Virus record (IMG/VR): IMGVR_UViG_3300021961_007320 | Span: 1-23,513 of that record | Direction: 5' to 3' (one strand) | DNA: 23,513 nt | Source of the DNA: a virus | In this document: positions 1-7,538 of the stretch, in pieces | How the letters are laid out: every line of letters starts with the position of its first letter | Numbering within the stretch: the first letter of the stretch is position 1 | Notes under the pieces: model-generated | Database searches by the model: none | What the model saw: only the letters and a program-made list of their open reading frames with translations | Told to the model about the DNA's origin: nothing | Translations under genes and position numbers: made by a program

Positions 1-1
1 T

Positions 2-352
2 CCCAGATTTGCCAAAGCCAAGGAAAGATGTGAACAAAAAGTAATTGACATGTATAAAGATGTCATTGCTGAAGAAAAATCCTGGGCGGATTATCTATTC
101 AAACTTGGTCCTGTTATTGGGCTCAACGCCAACATTCTTAAAGACTTTGTTGACTACACAGCAGTTGGAGCATTAAAAGACATTGGAATCAAGTATTGGG
201 ATGATGCCCCAAAAACCACTCCTATTCCGTGGTTTAATAAACATTCAGATACCAGCAAAAAACAAACGGCCTTGCAAGAAAACGAATCAGTGAACTACGT
301 GATTGGCGTCATGAGTGAAGGCGTTGATTATGATGATTTACCGATACTATAA
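2..352 (+). CDS. nrdB: Ribonucleotide reductase small (beta) subunit, C-terminal part (5' end outside window)
   Basis: The reading frame is open from position 2, so the true start lies upstream and only about 116 C-terminal residues are visible. They match the end of class Ia NrdB: a DYTAVGALKDIGIKYW segment, then NPIPW-like TPIPWFNKHSD, then an acidic tail ending VDYDDLPIL. In class Ia enzymes this tail docks the beta subunit onto the alpha subunit. The diiron/tyrosyl-radical residues are not in the window. Reduction of ribonucleotides to deoxyribonucleotides supplies phage DNA synthesis, and the glutaredoxin gene that follows 15 bases later is the expected electron donor. The family call is firm; the subclass is inferred from the tail only. 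Confidence 0.9.
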   Translation, partial: PRFAKAKERCEQKVIDMYKDVIAEEKSWADYLFKLGPVIGLNANILKDFVDYTAVGALKDIGIKYWDDAPKTTPIPWFNKHSDTSKKQTALQENESVNYVIGVMSEGVDYDDLPIL

Positions 353-367
353 TAAGGATAATTTAAC

Positions 368-616
368 ATGCTAACAGTGTACTCTAAGAATAACTGTCCA
401 TATTGTGATAAAGCGAAGCATTTACTGACTACAAAAGACATTGAATTTAAAGTAGTAAATATAGATATAGACCCTGAGGCAAGGGAATGGTTAATCAGTG
501 AAGGGCATCGATCAGCACCTCAAATATATAAAGATGGTAAATTATTTGTAGAAGGTGGTTATCAAGGCTTGGTTAGATTAACCGATGAAGAATTAACAGA
601 GAAATTAGGAGTTTAA
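368..616 (+). CDS. Glutaredoxin with CPYC active site
   Basis: An 82-residue protein of normal glutaredoxin size. It has the CPYC redox motif at residues 10-13 after the first beta strand, a cis-proline segment (SAPQIY) near residue 50 and a GGYQGL glutathione-binding-like turn near residue 63. It probably reduces the phage ribonucleotide reductase, whose nrdB gene ends just upstream. An AAGGA ribosome-binding site lies 9 bases before the ATG. The stop is followed after two bases by a second thioredoxin-fold gene, so the two are surely co-transcribed. Function is secure at family level; the exact substrate is inferred from context. Confidence 0.93.
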   Translation: MLTVYSKNNCPYCDKAKHLLTTKDIEFKVVNIDIDPEAREWLISEGHRSAPQIYKDGKLFVEGGYQGLVRLTDEELTEKLGV

Positions 617-618
617 GT

Positions 619-891
619 ATGGCAAAATTAACAGTATATTCAGACAAAGGAATTAGATCGTCATTGGCCAAAACAAGATTAACACAATTAGGTGTTGATT
701 TTGATGTGGTGGATTGTGAGGCTGATGTTAGTGGAGTTTCATTCATTGAATCCAAGGGAAGAGATAGAGACCATTATCCATTACCTCAATTTTATGTAGG
801 TGAATCTGTTGCTTGGGAAGGATTCAAGCAAATGAAGGATCTAAATGCTTCTGAAATTAATGAAAGGGTGGATGAACTTAATGCTGGTTAA
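619..891 (+). CDS. Glutaredoxin-like protein lacking active-site cysteines
   Basis: A 90-residue protein that begins like the glutaredoxin before it (KLTVYSDKG against MLTVYSKNN) and keeps the cis-proline strand (LPQFYVGE) and a WEGF turn near the end, so a thioredoxin/glutaredoxin fold is likely. Where its neighbour has CPYC, this protein reads IRSS, and its only cysteine (in VVDCEA) is elsewhere. It should therefore lack dithiol redox chemistry and may bind a partner or glutathione. It looks like a diverged tandem duplicate. The start is the ATG two bases after the previous stop, with GGAG of the previous gene's end as a probable ribosome-binding site. Confidence 0.75.
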   Translation: MAKLTVYSDKGIRSSLAKTRLTQLGVDFDVVDCEADVSGVSFIESKGRDRDHYPLPQFYVGESVAWEGFKQMKDLNASEINERVDELNAG

Positions 892-1195
892 CAATCAAAA
901 ATACGCAAGAGATGACGTAGTGACTTTCAAACTTGTCAATGGAGACGAGATAGTGGCAAAGATAGTAGAAGATACAGAAGATTATTATACTATCTATAAA
1001 CCAACAACAGTGATGCCTAGCCAACAGGGCATTGGATTAATACAAAGTGTGTTTACTGCGGAATTGGAAAAGACCATGTTGCTACACAAACAACACGTGA
1101 TGTTAACAGCACCAGCAGTGGATGATATTGTTAAACACTACATTAAAACAACAACAGGTATAGAAACTGTTTCAGCAGGAAAGATTATAACATAA
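881..1195 (+). CDS. Small beta-rich protein, possible Sm-like fold
   Basis: A protein of about 104 residues. The ATG at 881 is preferred because upstream in-frame ATGs (845, 872) lie deeper inside the preceding gene; the chosen start still overlaps it by 11 bases. The N-terminal half reads as alternating strands with a DVVTFKLVNGDEIVAKI stretch, resembling the strand-turn-strand with NG seen in Sm/LSm-like proteins. A middle segment (PTTVMPSQQG) and a C-terminal helix/strand follow. Similar small proteins are, as I recall, common in T4-like marine phages. An Sm-like fold, and hence RNA binding, is only a suggestion; no catalytic motif is visible. Confidence 0.65.
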   Translation: MLVNNQKYARDDVVTFKLVNGDEIVAKIVEDTEDYYTIYKPTTVMPSQQGIGLIQSVFTAELEKTMLLHKQHVMLTAPAVDDIVKHYIKTTTGIETVSAGKIIT

Positions 1196-1205
1196 GGTAA
1201 CTAAA

Positions 1206-2360
1206 ATGGCAGATGATCTAATAGCCAGCGCCAGGTCGATGACGGTAGTATCCGATGGCCAATACAATGCTATCGGATTACCCAAAGGCGGACTAACTCC
1301 CGCTACTATCACTGCCATGACTGGATTTAGCCTAGGGGAGGGACTTGCTAAAAACTGGAAAGTTGAAGCCGCAATCAGTATACTAAACAGTTCGGGCGTT
1401 AGTGGCGCCAACGTCGCCGCATCAAGACTCGAAGCTCTCGGTGATAAGATAATGGATGGTGGACCAACTGTGTTCATGCAACGTTTTAATGCGGCCAGGG
1501 GACACATTGGTGACAGCATAGAGCTCACCAAGGTCACTGAATTCTGTAAAAATCAAGATCTATCAAAGTTTGGCACTGGTATGAATAATATGAGTGACCT
1601 TACCACCAATGGCATAGCTGGAAAACTTGGCGATTTAAACTCGGTTGGTGCCGCGTTCACTTCCTCAGGTAAACTGTTTAATACCACGGACATGGCCAAC
1701 TTTGGCACACCACAGGGCTTATACAATCAGATTTCTGACAATAAGATGGCCAATGCCACTGGTCTAAATGACATCCTATCCAAGAATGGAATACCGAGCA
1801 CGGGATTAAATGATCCTGCGGTACAGGAACAGGTTAGAAATAGTTTTGCTGGTATTAAAGACGATAAACAAATAGCGGCCTTGGGTGAGCAATTAGAAGT
1901 GGCGAATCCTTTCGCAGGATTGCCCAGTGTGACTGGATCAACATCTATAACAGAAAACAATGCGGGTAGACTGTTAGGTGGAGGTCCTCCACCCACACCA
2001 ACATCACCACAGCCAGAGATGAATGTATCACCTAATATTTGGGGTGGAGTAAACAGTCAACAAAACTTTGGTGTTGGACCTAAAAAGATCAGCGGATATA
2101 GTGCTGAGAATCCAACATCATTCGGTTCAGCATCAACCAAAGGACAAAAAGGCACCGGAGTGGAAGGTCTCAAGGGAACACCATTTGAATCCTTCCTTGG
2201 TGGAGGAAGTGGACAAGTCAGTTCCGGCGATCTTAATTCATATGTCACGGGCGGCCTGGGTTCTCAAGGTGCACAGGATGACATGGACAAGGCCAATGAG
2301 TTCTTGCAAGGCGGTGGATTAGATGCCGCATTTGGAAAATTAAATAGCGGGGGAAGATAA
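1206..2360 (+). CDS. Probable virion structural protein, Gly/Asn-rich
   Basis: A 384-residue protein rich in Gly, Asn, Ser, Ala and Leu, with no signal peptide or membrane segment. The first 230 residues look helical with repeated short LG/GL motifs. A Pro-rich linker (GGGPPPTPTSPQP) follows near residue 262, then a glycine-rich low-complexity part. A block NPFAGLPS followed by NNAGRLLGGG (about residues 235-262) recurs at the C-terminus of the next protein, and the last 30 residues resemble that protein's N-terminus. Composition and position with other phage genes suggest a tail or baseplate component. An AAGG ribosome-binding site precedes the ATG, and the stop overlaps the next start as TAATG. 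Confidence 0.72.
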   Translation: MADDLIASARSMTVVSDGQYNAIGLPKGGLTPATITAMTGFSLGEGLAKNWKVEAAISILNSSGVSGANVAASRLEALGDKIMDGGPTVFMQRFNAARGHIGDSIELTKVTEFCKNQDLSKFGTGMNNMSDLTTNGIAGKLGDLNSVGAAFTSSGKLFNTTDMANFGTPQGLYNQISDNKMANATGLNDILSKNGIPSTGLNDPAVQEQVRNSFAGIKDDKQIAALGEQLEVANPFAGLPSVTGSTSITENNAGRLLGGGPPPTPTSPQPEMNVSPNIWGGVNSQQNFGVGPKKISGYSAENPTSFGSASTKGQKGTGVEGLKGTPFESFLGGGSGQVSSGDLNSYVTGGLGSQGAQDDMDKANEFLQGGGLDAAFGKLNSGGR

Positions 2361-3274
2361 TGGCTACATTTGGCGCAGGGGCAACCCCAACCACTTTTGT
2401 TCCAGGAACGACCCTGGAGCAAGATCAAGCGGCCTTGAATGCTTATCTAGGAGGTGGTGGCTTAAATGCTGAGTTAAGTAAAAATCCTGGAATTTCTAAT
2501 CTCAATGATTTCCTAGACACAAACAAAATCATGTCTCCTGATCAGGTCGCAGGACTAAGTCCCGGAACAGACTTTGCCTCCATAGGTAGCAAGTTTAAAG
2601 ATCTTGGAGCAAACTTTAAGAATCCAGCGGCGGCTTCCAGTATGTTGAGCGGTATGGAGGTGCCAGATATACCCAATTTTGACGCACAATTTCCTAGCCT
2701 CAACAGTATGATGTCACAACATCAACCAACTCTGGATGGATTGATGACGGGTGGAGAAACCTGTTCTGGTGCACTAGGATTACCTGCCATGGTTGACTTT
2801 GTTGGTCCTGTATCAGGTTGCCCAGAGATTGATGCTATCGTAGAGCAAGGTGCCACGGCAGAAAATATTGCTGATCTAAATGCCATGTTAGATAGATCAG
2901 AGGCATTGTTTGCCACGGCAGATATTGATCTCGACGCTACTCCTGCAACTCTAACATTAGGCGCTCACATGAGAGCGGCTACAAGTTTACACAGCATCGG
3001 AACAGAAACAAATGGTGCCGGTTCTGAAATCCTAAGAAATATGTTACCAACTGGGCCAGTAACCATACCAGGCGTTGGCACGTTTGGTGGCAACTCCACT
3101 GCATTCAGTGAGAGCATAAAAGCATCAATGGTTGAAGCGAAAAATAATGCACTGATGTCAGCCAATGGCATAAGTCCACCACAATATAATCCTTTTGAGG
3201 GACTTCCGAGTGATCCTGGACAAGACAACAGTCTTAATTCTAATAACGCACAAAAACTCCTAGGCGGAAGTTAA
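2360..3274 (+). CDS. Probable virion structural protein, related to preceding gene product
   Basis: A 304-residue soluble protein with the same composition as its neighbour. Its N-terminal segment LNAYLGGGGLNAELSK parallels the neighbour's C-terminal NEFLQGGGLDAAFGK. Its C-terminus (NPFEGLPS, then NNAQKLLGGS) parallels the neighbour's block near residues 235-262. It has two cysteines, in ETCSGALG and SGCPEID. The start ATG overlaps the previous stop by one base, so translation is coupled. The shared modules suggest the pair arose by duplication or by splitting of a longer repetitive protein. The structural role is inferred from composition and setting; the family is not recognised. Confidence 0.72.
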   Translation: MATFGAGATPTTFVPGTTLEQDQAALNAYLGGGGLNAELSKNPGISNLNDFLDTNKIMSPDQVAGLSPGTDFASIGSKFKDLGANFKNPAAASSMLSGMEVPDIPNFDAQFPSLNSMMSQHQPTLDGLMTGGETCSGALGLPAMVDFVGPVSGCPEIDAIVEQGATAENIADLNAMLDRSEALFATADIDLDATPATLTLGAHMRAATSLHSIGTETNGAGSEILRNMLPTGPVTIPGVGTFGGNSTAFSESIKASMVEAKNNALMSANGISPPQYNPFEGLPSDPGQDNSLNSNNAQKLLGGS

Positions 3275-3275
3275 C

Positions 3276-4031
3276 ATGTATCTTGATCCAGTTGAAGAAT
3301 ACAGAGATTTGCTATACTGGATTGACCCACTGGTAGGAACATCCATCACCCCTAAAAAATTCACCAACAAGTTAAAATCTTGGCTGACGAGAAGTCATCC
3401 TATACGTTTAAGACTCAACGATGGTGAAACTTCTGACCTAGCATTTGGGAATTTCACCATCGCGGCTGAGTACGATCCAGATCTTGATCAGGCAAATAAA
3501 AAACAAATAGTGATGGAATTAATTTTAAAAAGATCAAAAAACGCACCATTCGAGGTAGAAACGGAATTCGCCGAGGAATTCGTGCTTGAGCTGGTCGAGG
3601 CGTTGGTTCATGAATATCAACATCAACATCAATATCGTGCCAGAAGATATAAATTACATTCAAATAAGTATATAAGTGTACACAAGAATGTTGAAAAGAA
3701 ATACACACAGGAATATCTGGGCGATCCAGATGAGATAGATGCGTATGCAACAAACATAGCGGCTCGGATATTTCTGCAGAATTCATTTTTAAAAGACAAA
3801 GAATTAGATGAGGATATTTGGATCACAAAATCAGATAGTTTAGATTTAAGATCTTATTACACAGCGTTTGGAAAGGAACATCAAATAGTCATTGAATTAA
3901 TCAAAAAAATAAAAGAGAACCTAAGGTATCTCGAAGGAGTTAAAAATGGCCAAATACGAAAAAGAAGAACTTATGGAAAACCAACCCTCAGAAGAAGAAC
4001 TCTCGAACGAGGATGGTCTGGATCCAGATGA
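3276..4031 (+). CDS. HExxH zincin-like metalloprotease domain protein
   Basis: A 251-residue protein with HEYQH at residues 112-116, the zinc-binding and catalytic motif of zincin peptidases, preceded by a hydrophobic helix (FVLELVEALV). An acidic PDEIDAYA segment near residues 151-158 supplies a plausible third metal ligand (E153 or D155), giving an HExxH...E arrangement. No signal peptide is seen, so it would act in the cytoplasm or in the virion, perhaps in structural-protein processing, which is inference. The last 28 residues are strongly basic (RKRRTYGKPTLRRR) and are encoded in the region where the next gene, in another frame, already begins. The start follows the previous stop by one base. 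Confidence 0.75.
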   Translation: MYLDPVEEYRDLLYWIDPLVGTSITPKKFTNKLKSWLTRSHPIRLRLNDGETSDLAFGNFTIAAEYDPDLDQANKKQIVMELILKRSKNAPFEVETEFAEEFVLELVEALVHEYQHQHQYRARRYKLHSNKYISVHKNVEKKYTQEYLGDPDEIDAYATNIAARIFLQNSFLKDKELDEDIWITKSDSLDLRSYYTAFGKEHQIVIELIKKIKENLRYLEGVKNGQIRKRRTYGKPTLRRRTLERGWSGSR

Positions 4032-4188
4032 TTATGTGTTTGTTGTTAACTCTGAAGGTAAGATGAAATCAGTGGTTTTCCCTGCCCTGGAAGATCAAGG
4101 ATTATATCATCAAGATCTGTTAAAAGTATTTAGATTTTTTGGAGTCAATGATCCTGATCAGCTGATAACTGATCGAACCTTACACTAA
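3946..4188 (+). CDS. Small acidic conserved phage protein, unknown function
   Basis: An 80-residue protein starting at an ATG with a strong AAGGAG ribosome-binding site 6 bases upstream (3934-3939), which argues strongly for this start although it lies 86 bases inside the metalloprotease-like gene. The first 30 residues are acidic and probably disordered (EEELMENQPSEEELSNED). A folded part follows: DDYVFVVNSEGKMKSVVFP strands and a helix KVFRFFGV. Its stop overlaps the next start as TAATG. I do not recognise a named family. The compact size and coupling to neighbours suggest a partner role. Confidence 0.75.
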   Translation: MAKYEKEELMENQPSEEELSNEDGLDPDDYVFVVNSEGKMKSVVFPALEDQGLYHQDLLKVFRFFGVNDPDQLITDRTLH

Positions 4189-5189
4189 TGAATTTAGTAT
4201 ACTGGAATAACTATTATTTTACCAGAGACTTTCAAAGATATTTTGAAACCAAATATTGGCCAGACACACAAGACTTAACTGAATATGTTAATTCTAGCAG
4301 TGATTATAAGATAGCCATTTTAGGTTATCCTATAAGTTCAGAAAGTCTTGACCAACTGCTTACCTGCTCAGAACGGGTGTTCATAATCCTAATAGAGTTA
4401 CATGATAATCATGCGGCATTTATCAAACAACATAATCATGAAAAAATCACTTGGGTGTTACCTGGAGTAATATATGGCATCGACAATTATGTGTTCAACA
4501 GTGAATGGTTGTTTGAGCATGTCAGATTATACAGCAAACCCATAATTAAACGAGATCTTCGAGAACTTACTCCATACGAAACAAAACCCTATTACTTTGA
4601 TTCATTGTTTAAGACCTACAATCCACATAAGATATTTGTACACCAACAGATAACCAGTAAACATCTCACTGATAAAATTCTAATGCGTTCCTGGCAGGAA
4701 GATTTTATATTTCCCAATGAATTAACAGAAGGACATGAAGCCAGCCTAACTACTTATAAAGGAAGACATTGTTTAGTTGCCAGTATAGTTCCGATCAACA
4801 TCTATAACCAAACAGCCTATAGCATAATAACCGAAACACAATGGAATAATTCACATTTCTTTTTAACGGAAAAGATCACAAAATGCTTACTGGCCAAACG
4901 ATTATTTGTGGTGTTCAGCGGAGTCCATTGGCTTAGATCCTTTCGATCATTGGGATTTAAAACATTTGATAATATCATTGATGAGAGTTATGACTCAATT
5001 GAAGATCCCCATCTTAGATGGCAACGAGCATTTGAGCAAGTTGAATATCTGCTCGGACAAGATCAAGAAAAAATATTAGCAAGTGCTAGGGAAGTATTAG
5101 AACACAATCTAGAACATCTATGGACAACTAACTGGCAGTTCATTAGGGATCAGGCAATGCTTGATCAGATCGATTTCAATCTCTCATAG
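4188..5189 (+). CDS. Putative glycosyltransferase-like protein
   Basis: A 333-residue cytoplasmic protein. About residues 215-275 contain SIITETQW, FFLTEKITKCLLAKRLFVVFSG and a LRSLGFKTFDNIIDESYD segment. An ETxx..FxTEKxxK..xA..PFxVx block with a following LGxxTF is typical of GT10/exostosin-like C-terminal domains seen in marine phages and bacteria, where the Glu-Lys pair contacts the sugar-nucleotide donor. The N-terminal half (ILGYPISSE, EHVRLYSKP) could form the acceptor domain. It may modify phage DNA, virion or host surface sugars; the substrate is unknown. It starts within the previous stop, and its last 25 bases overlap tail-to-tail with the minus-strand lipoprotein gene. Confidence 0.5.
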   Translation: MNLVYWNNYYFTRDFQRYFETKYWPDTQDLTEYVNSSSDYKIAILGYPISSESLDQLLTCSERVFIILIELHDNHAAFIKQHNHEKITWVLPGVIYGIDNYVFNSEWLFEHVRLYSKPIIKRDLRELTPYETKPYYFDSLFKTYNPHKIFVHQQITSKHLTDKILMRSWQEDFIFPNELTEGHEASLTTYKGRHCLVASIVPINIYNQTAYSIITETQWNNSHFFLTEKITKCLLAKRLFVVFSGVHWLRSFRSLGFKTFDNIIDESYDSIEDPHLRWQRAFEQVEYLLGQDQEKILASAREVLEHNLEHLWTTNWQFIRDQAMLDQIDFNLS

Positions 5190-5734
5190 TAATCAATCAA
5201 CGCCTGGGTGGTTTTAGGTCCAATCGTGCCCGTTTGTTCAATGCCGTGTTCTTTCTGAAAAGCAAACACTTCTGTGTCATTCTTTGGAAATTTGTTATAT
5301 AAGTCATCGTTCCAGATCTTTAACCCGTGTTGGTAATTCCAATATGCCTGCCTGGTCAACGGACCCATGTTACCATTCACAGGACGTATATCTTCGATAA
5401 TTTGAAATACTTTGACTTTGTTTTTTGTGTTAAGCACGGGCAACACTATCTCAACGGGCTCACAGTAATCGCCCTCGCCCTTGATCTTGCGGAACAACCT
5501 ACAGTCCTTGCCTGTTAGATAACTGACCACATGATCAGTCAAGGTCTTGCCAGTCTGTTGCACGCTGGCGACATCACCCGCTGTCTTGGCCACGTCCAAT
5601 GCCTGTGCCACTTCCAATGTTGATGTTGTCGCGGCCGCACCGGCACCCGTGGTTCCGGCACCCGTCATGGTCACCAACAGCGTGCAACCTTGTAATGTTA
5701 AGATACCAATTATCAAGAAAGATTTCATATTCAT
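5165..5734 (-). CDS. Lipoprotein with C-terminal peptidoglycan-binding domain
   Basis: A 189-residue protein with a lipoprotein signal: Lys4, a hydrophobic core and lipobox LQGC with Cys17 as lipidated residue. An Ala/Thr/Gly-rich spacer follows, then DCRLFRKIKGEGDYCE near residues 77-92, a pattern I recall from proteobacterial lipoproteins. The C-terminus carries two peptidoglycan-binding-like repeats, NGNMGPLTRQAYWNYQ (about 120-135) and the clearer VFAFQKEHGIEQTGTIGPKT (about 156-175). It should sit in the envelope bound to the wall. Possible roles are superinfection exclusion, lysis or stabilising the curli-like pore; none is shown. It is the last gene of the minus-strand operon. Confidence 0.82.
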   Translation of the reverse strand: MNMKSFLIIGILTLQGCTLLVTMTGAGTTGAGAAATTSTLEVAQALDVAKTAGDVASVQQTGKTLTDHVVSYLTGKDCRLFRKIKGEGDYCEPVEIVLPVLNTKNKVKVFQIIEDIRPVNGNMGPLTRQAYWNYQHGLKIWNDDLYNKFPKNDTEVFAFQKEHGIEQTGTIGPKTTQALIDYYERLKSI

Positions 5735-5736
5735 GT

Positions 5737-5988
5737 TTAACCCCAGGACAGCAAGAATGCTGTGACCAATTCTTTTGTGGGTATGCTTAGTACCATGCCC
5801 TCGTGGTGCATGCGGCCCTTAGGCAAGTTTTGCTCCATCCACTTGTATATATCTCGTTCATTCTGTATCCACCAGGCAAAGTCTGATATTATCAAATAAT
5901 GACTTGTGGGGTTACCCGGAAATTCAAATTCTCCACCAAGTATAAACCTTTTTCCTTGATTTTCTTTTTGATCAAATACGTTTGTCAT
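5737..5988 (-). CDS. Small conserved phage protein, C-terminal aromatic motif
   Basis: An 83-residue protein with a central helix (WWIQNERDIYKWMEQN), a PKGRMHHEGMVLSI strand and a C-terminal TKELVTAFLLSWG. The ending, an acidic turn, then aromatic-xx-Leu-x-aromatic, recurs in four other small proteins of this operon, so the set may share a small alpha/beta fold. It overlaps the upstream gene by 4 bases (ATGA) and is followed closely by the lipoprotein gene. The function is unknown. Confidence 0.68.
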   Translation of the reverse strand: MTNVFDQKENQGKRFILGGEFEFPGNPTSHYLIISDFAWWIQNERDIYKWMEQNLPKGRMHHEGMVLSIPTKELVTAFLLSWG

Positions 5989-6215
5989 TCTGGTAATACC
6001 AATCTAAACCAGAGAGCATCTTTTGGATCCTCGAATCTAAAGGCAAAATCAAAATGCGTTCCCTTGCCGTGTAGATGGTAATTTCCGCCAGGCTGACTGT
6101 TAAGATTTTCTATTATCTTGTTGATATCTCGAGATTCTTTTTCAAAAATCCAAGTCCATCTGACAACAACTTCTTTCCACCTTTTTGGTGGCGGCCACAT
6201 CTCAATTTTGGTCAT
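5985..6215 (-). CDS. Small conserved phage protein, C-terminal aromatic motif
   Basis: A 76-residue protein with Trp-rich N-terminal strands (MWPPPKRW, VVRWTWIF), a helix (RDINKIIENL) and a C-terminal FDFAFRFEDPKDALWFRLVL. The last segment matches the family pattern hydrophobic-x-F-x-(D/N)-(P/E)-K-D-x4-F-x-L of this operon. It overlaps the phosphoesterase gene upstream and the next small gene downstream by 4 bases each, so translation is probably coupled throughout. The function is unknown. Confidence 0.68.
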   Translation of the reverse strand: MTKIEMWPPPKRWKEVVVRWTWIFEKESRDINKIIENLNSQPGGNYHLHGKGTHFDFAFRFEDPKDALWFRLVLPE

Positions 6216-7018
6216 AGGTCTATATACTGTAGTTTAAAATTATCAGCACCTGCTTCGTGACCACTATAGCCACGTGGATTACACACGATCCTAGTAGTAC
6301 CGATATCATAGTCAAAGGGTTCATGCGTGTGACCGTGAGTCCATAGACGAATCTGTGGACGATAAGCGATAAAGTCATCTAGATCACTGGCAAAAGCACC
6401 ATTCATGATCTTATCGTTGGCATACTTAGGATGTATGCTCTTCATGCTAGGGCAATGATGTCCAACGACTACGAACTTATAGTTTGGACGATCGTAGGTG
6501 ATATGATTGATATAGTCCAAGCTACGCTTATGGAACGCAACTGTGTCCTCAGGAGTTAAGCGTGCTGGCTTACCCCATTCATTTAAGGTCCTGGCACTGT
6601 TCTTGATGACATGGAAATCGTTCATCATTGATGTCACATGATACAGGGTCAGGCCGTCTTCTGAATTCATGTCAGTCCATAAAGTAGCGCCAATGAAAAC
6701 AACACCGTTGATGTCAACAGTTTCATTTTCCAGGATATGTAGATTATCATGTGCAAGTTCACGTTTTAATCGTTCAGCGGTATGTTGTATGTCGTGGTCA
6801 TAATGTTCATGATTACCTAACACATAAATGACGTGGGGGAAACGTTCACAACACTGTTGGAAAAAGGTCCTATAACGTTGATTGTGGCGATGTTCATTAT
6901 TGAGGTTTTTGGCCACGCAGATGTCACCAGACAATAGCAAAACGTCTGCATTTTCTGTGTTGTCTAATTCAATCGCACCAAATTCTAGATGTAAGTCACT
7001 ACCCAATGCTATTTTCAT
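6212..7018 (-). CDS. Calcineurin-like metallophosphoesterase
   Basis: A 268-residue protein with all signature blocks of the calcineurin-like phosphoesterase family: SDLHLEF (Asp8, His10), LLSGDI (Asp32), LGNHEHYD (Asn69, His70), VVGHHCPS (His187) and THGHTHEP (His228, His230). These residues bind two metal ions. The length is normal for a single-domain enzyme, and no signal or membrane segment is present, so it acts in the cytoplasm. The substrate could be a nucleotide, nucleic acid or phosphoprotein. It lies in the middle of a minus-strand operon of tiny proteins with 4-base overlaps on both sides. The family is certain, the substrate unknown. Confidence 0.93.
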   Translation of the reverse strand: MKIALGSDLHLEFGAIELDNTENADVLLLSGDICVAKNLNNEHRHNQRYRTFFQQCCERFPHVIYVLGNHEHYDHDIQHTAERLKRELAHDNLHILENETVDINGVVFIGATLWTDMNSEDGLTLYHVTSMMNDFHVIKNSARTLNEWGKPARLTPEDTVAFHKRSLDYINHITYDRPNYKFVVVGHHCPSMKSIHPKYANDKIMNGAFASDLDDFIAYRPQIRLWTHGHTHEPFDYDIGTTRIVCNPRGYSGHEAGADNFKLQYIDL

Positions 7019-7245
7019 TTAAATCTCATTAGAAAAAACATATAATCTTTTTCATTCCTAAAAATAAAACAAGGTCCGCCAAATTGTGTTTCTCTTTCCC
7101 AATATTCACAATGAAACACATCTCTTAACCAATTTATAAATTCATTATACCAATATGTGACATCACAGTTATTTTGAATTTCAAATTCTTTAACACTGTT
7201 GTGCCAGAAGTCTGCGTTGGTTATTAAAGGTATTTCATATATCAT
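7015..7245 (-). CDS. Small conserved phage protein, C-terminal aromatic motif
   Basis: A 76-residue aromatic-rich protein with a helix (WYNEFINWLRDVF), a strand segment and a C-terminal CFIFRNEKDYMFFLMRFK, the best example of the shared ending (strand, N/D-E-K, then F-x-L-R-aromatic). It has ATGA-type overlaps with both neighbours. No catalytic motif is visible. The function is unknown. Confidence 0.68.
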   Translation of the reverse strand: MIYEIPLITNADFWHNSVKEFEIQNNCDVTYWYNEFINWLRDVFHCEYWERETQFGGPCFIFRNEKDYMFFLMRFK

Positions 7246-7538
7246 CGATTAGATGCCGAATATTTAAGTTGGAACAGCAGATATTTCTTTTCATCAACAA
7301 CTTCAAATTGACCAGTGATACCTTCTTCCGTGGCGATCATCTTAATTCCATAAGTGTTTAGTACCCATTCATAAAAAGGTCCTGAATTGGTAAAGGCAAC
7401 ATAGTGAGGTTTAGGATCTCGAACTTTTAACATTTCTATATACTCTTCTCTACATCGATATATCTTAAAAAGATAATCGTCATCACCTATAATAGTGTCT
7501 AGTCTACGCAGTTGTGAATTGTATAGTTTTTTAGTCAC
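7242..7538 (-). CDS. Small conserved phage protein, C-terminal aromatic motif
   Basis: A 98-residue protein. After a basic N-terminus comes a strand/helix part (DDYLFKIYRCREEYIEML), a GPFYEWVLNTYGIKMI helix and a C-terminal FEVVDEKKYLLFQLKY that fits the operon's shared ending. It overlaps the downstream gene by 4 bases and the upstream gene by 8. The function is unknown. Confidence 0.68.
   Translation of the reverse strand: MTKKLYNSQLRRLDTIIGDDDYLFKIYRCREEYIEMLKVRDPKPHYVAFTNSGPFYEWVLNTYGIKMIATEEGITGQFEVVDEKKYLLFQLKYSASNR

Noticed and set aside
42-75. TTGACA with a following TATAAA-like stretch near positions 45-56
   Set aside because: It lies inside the nrdB reading frame with no suitable 17-base spacing.
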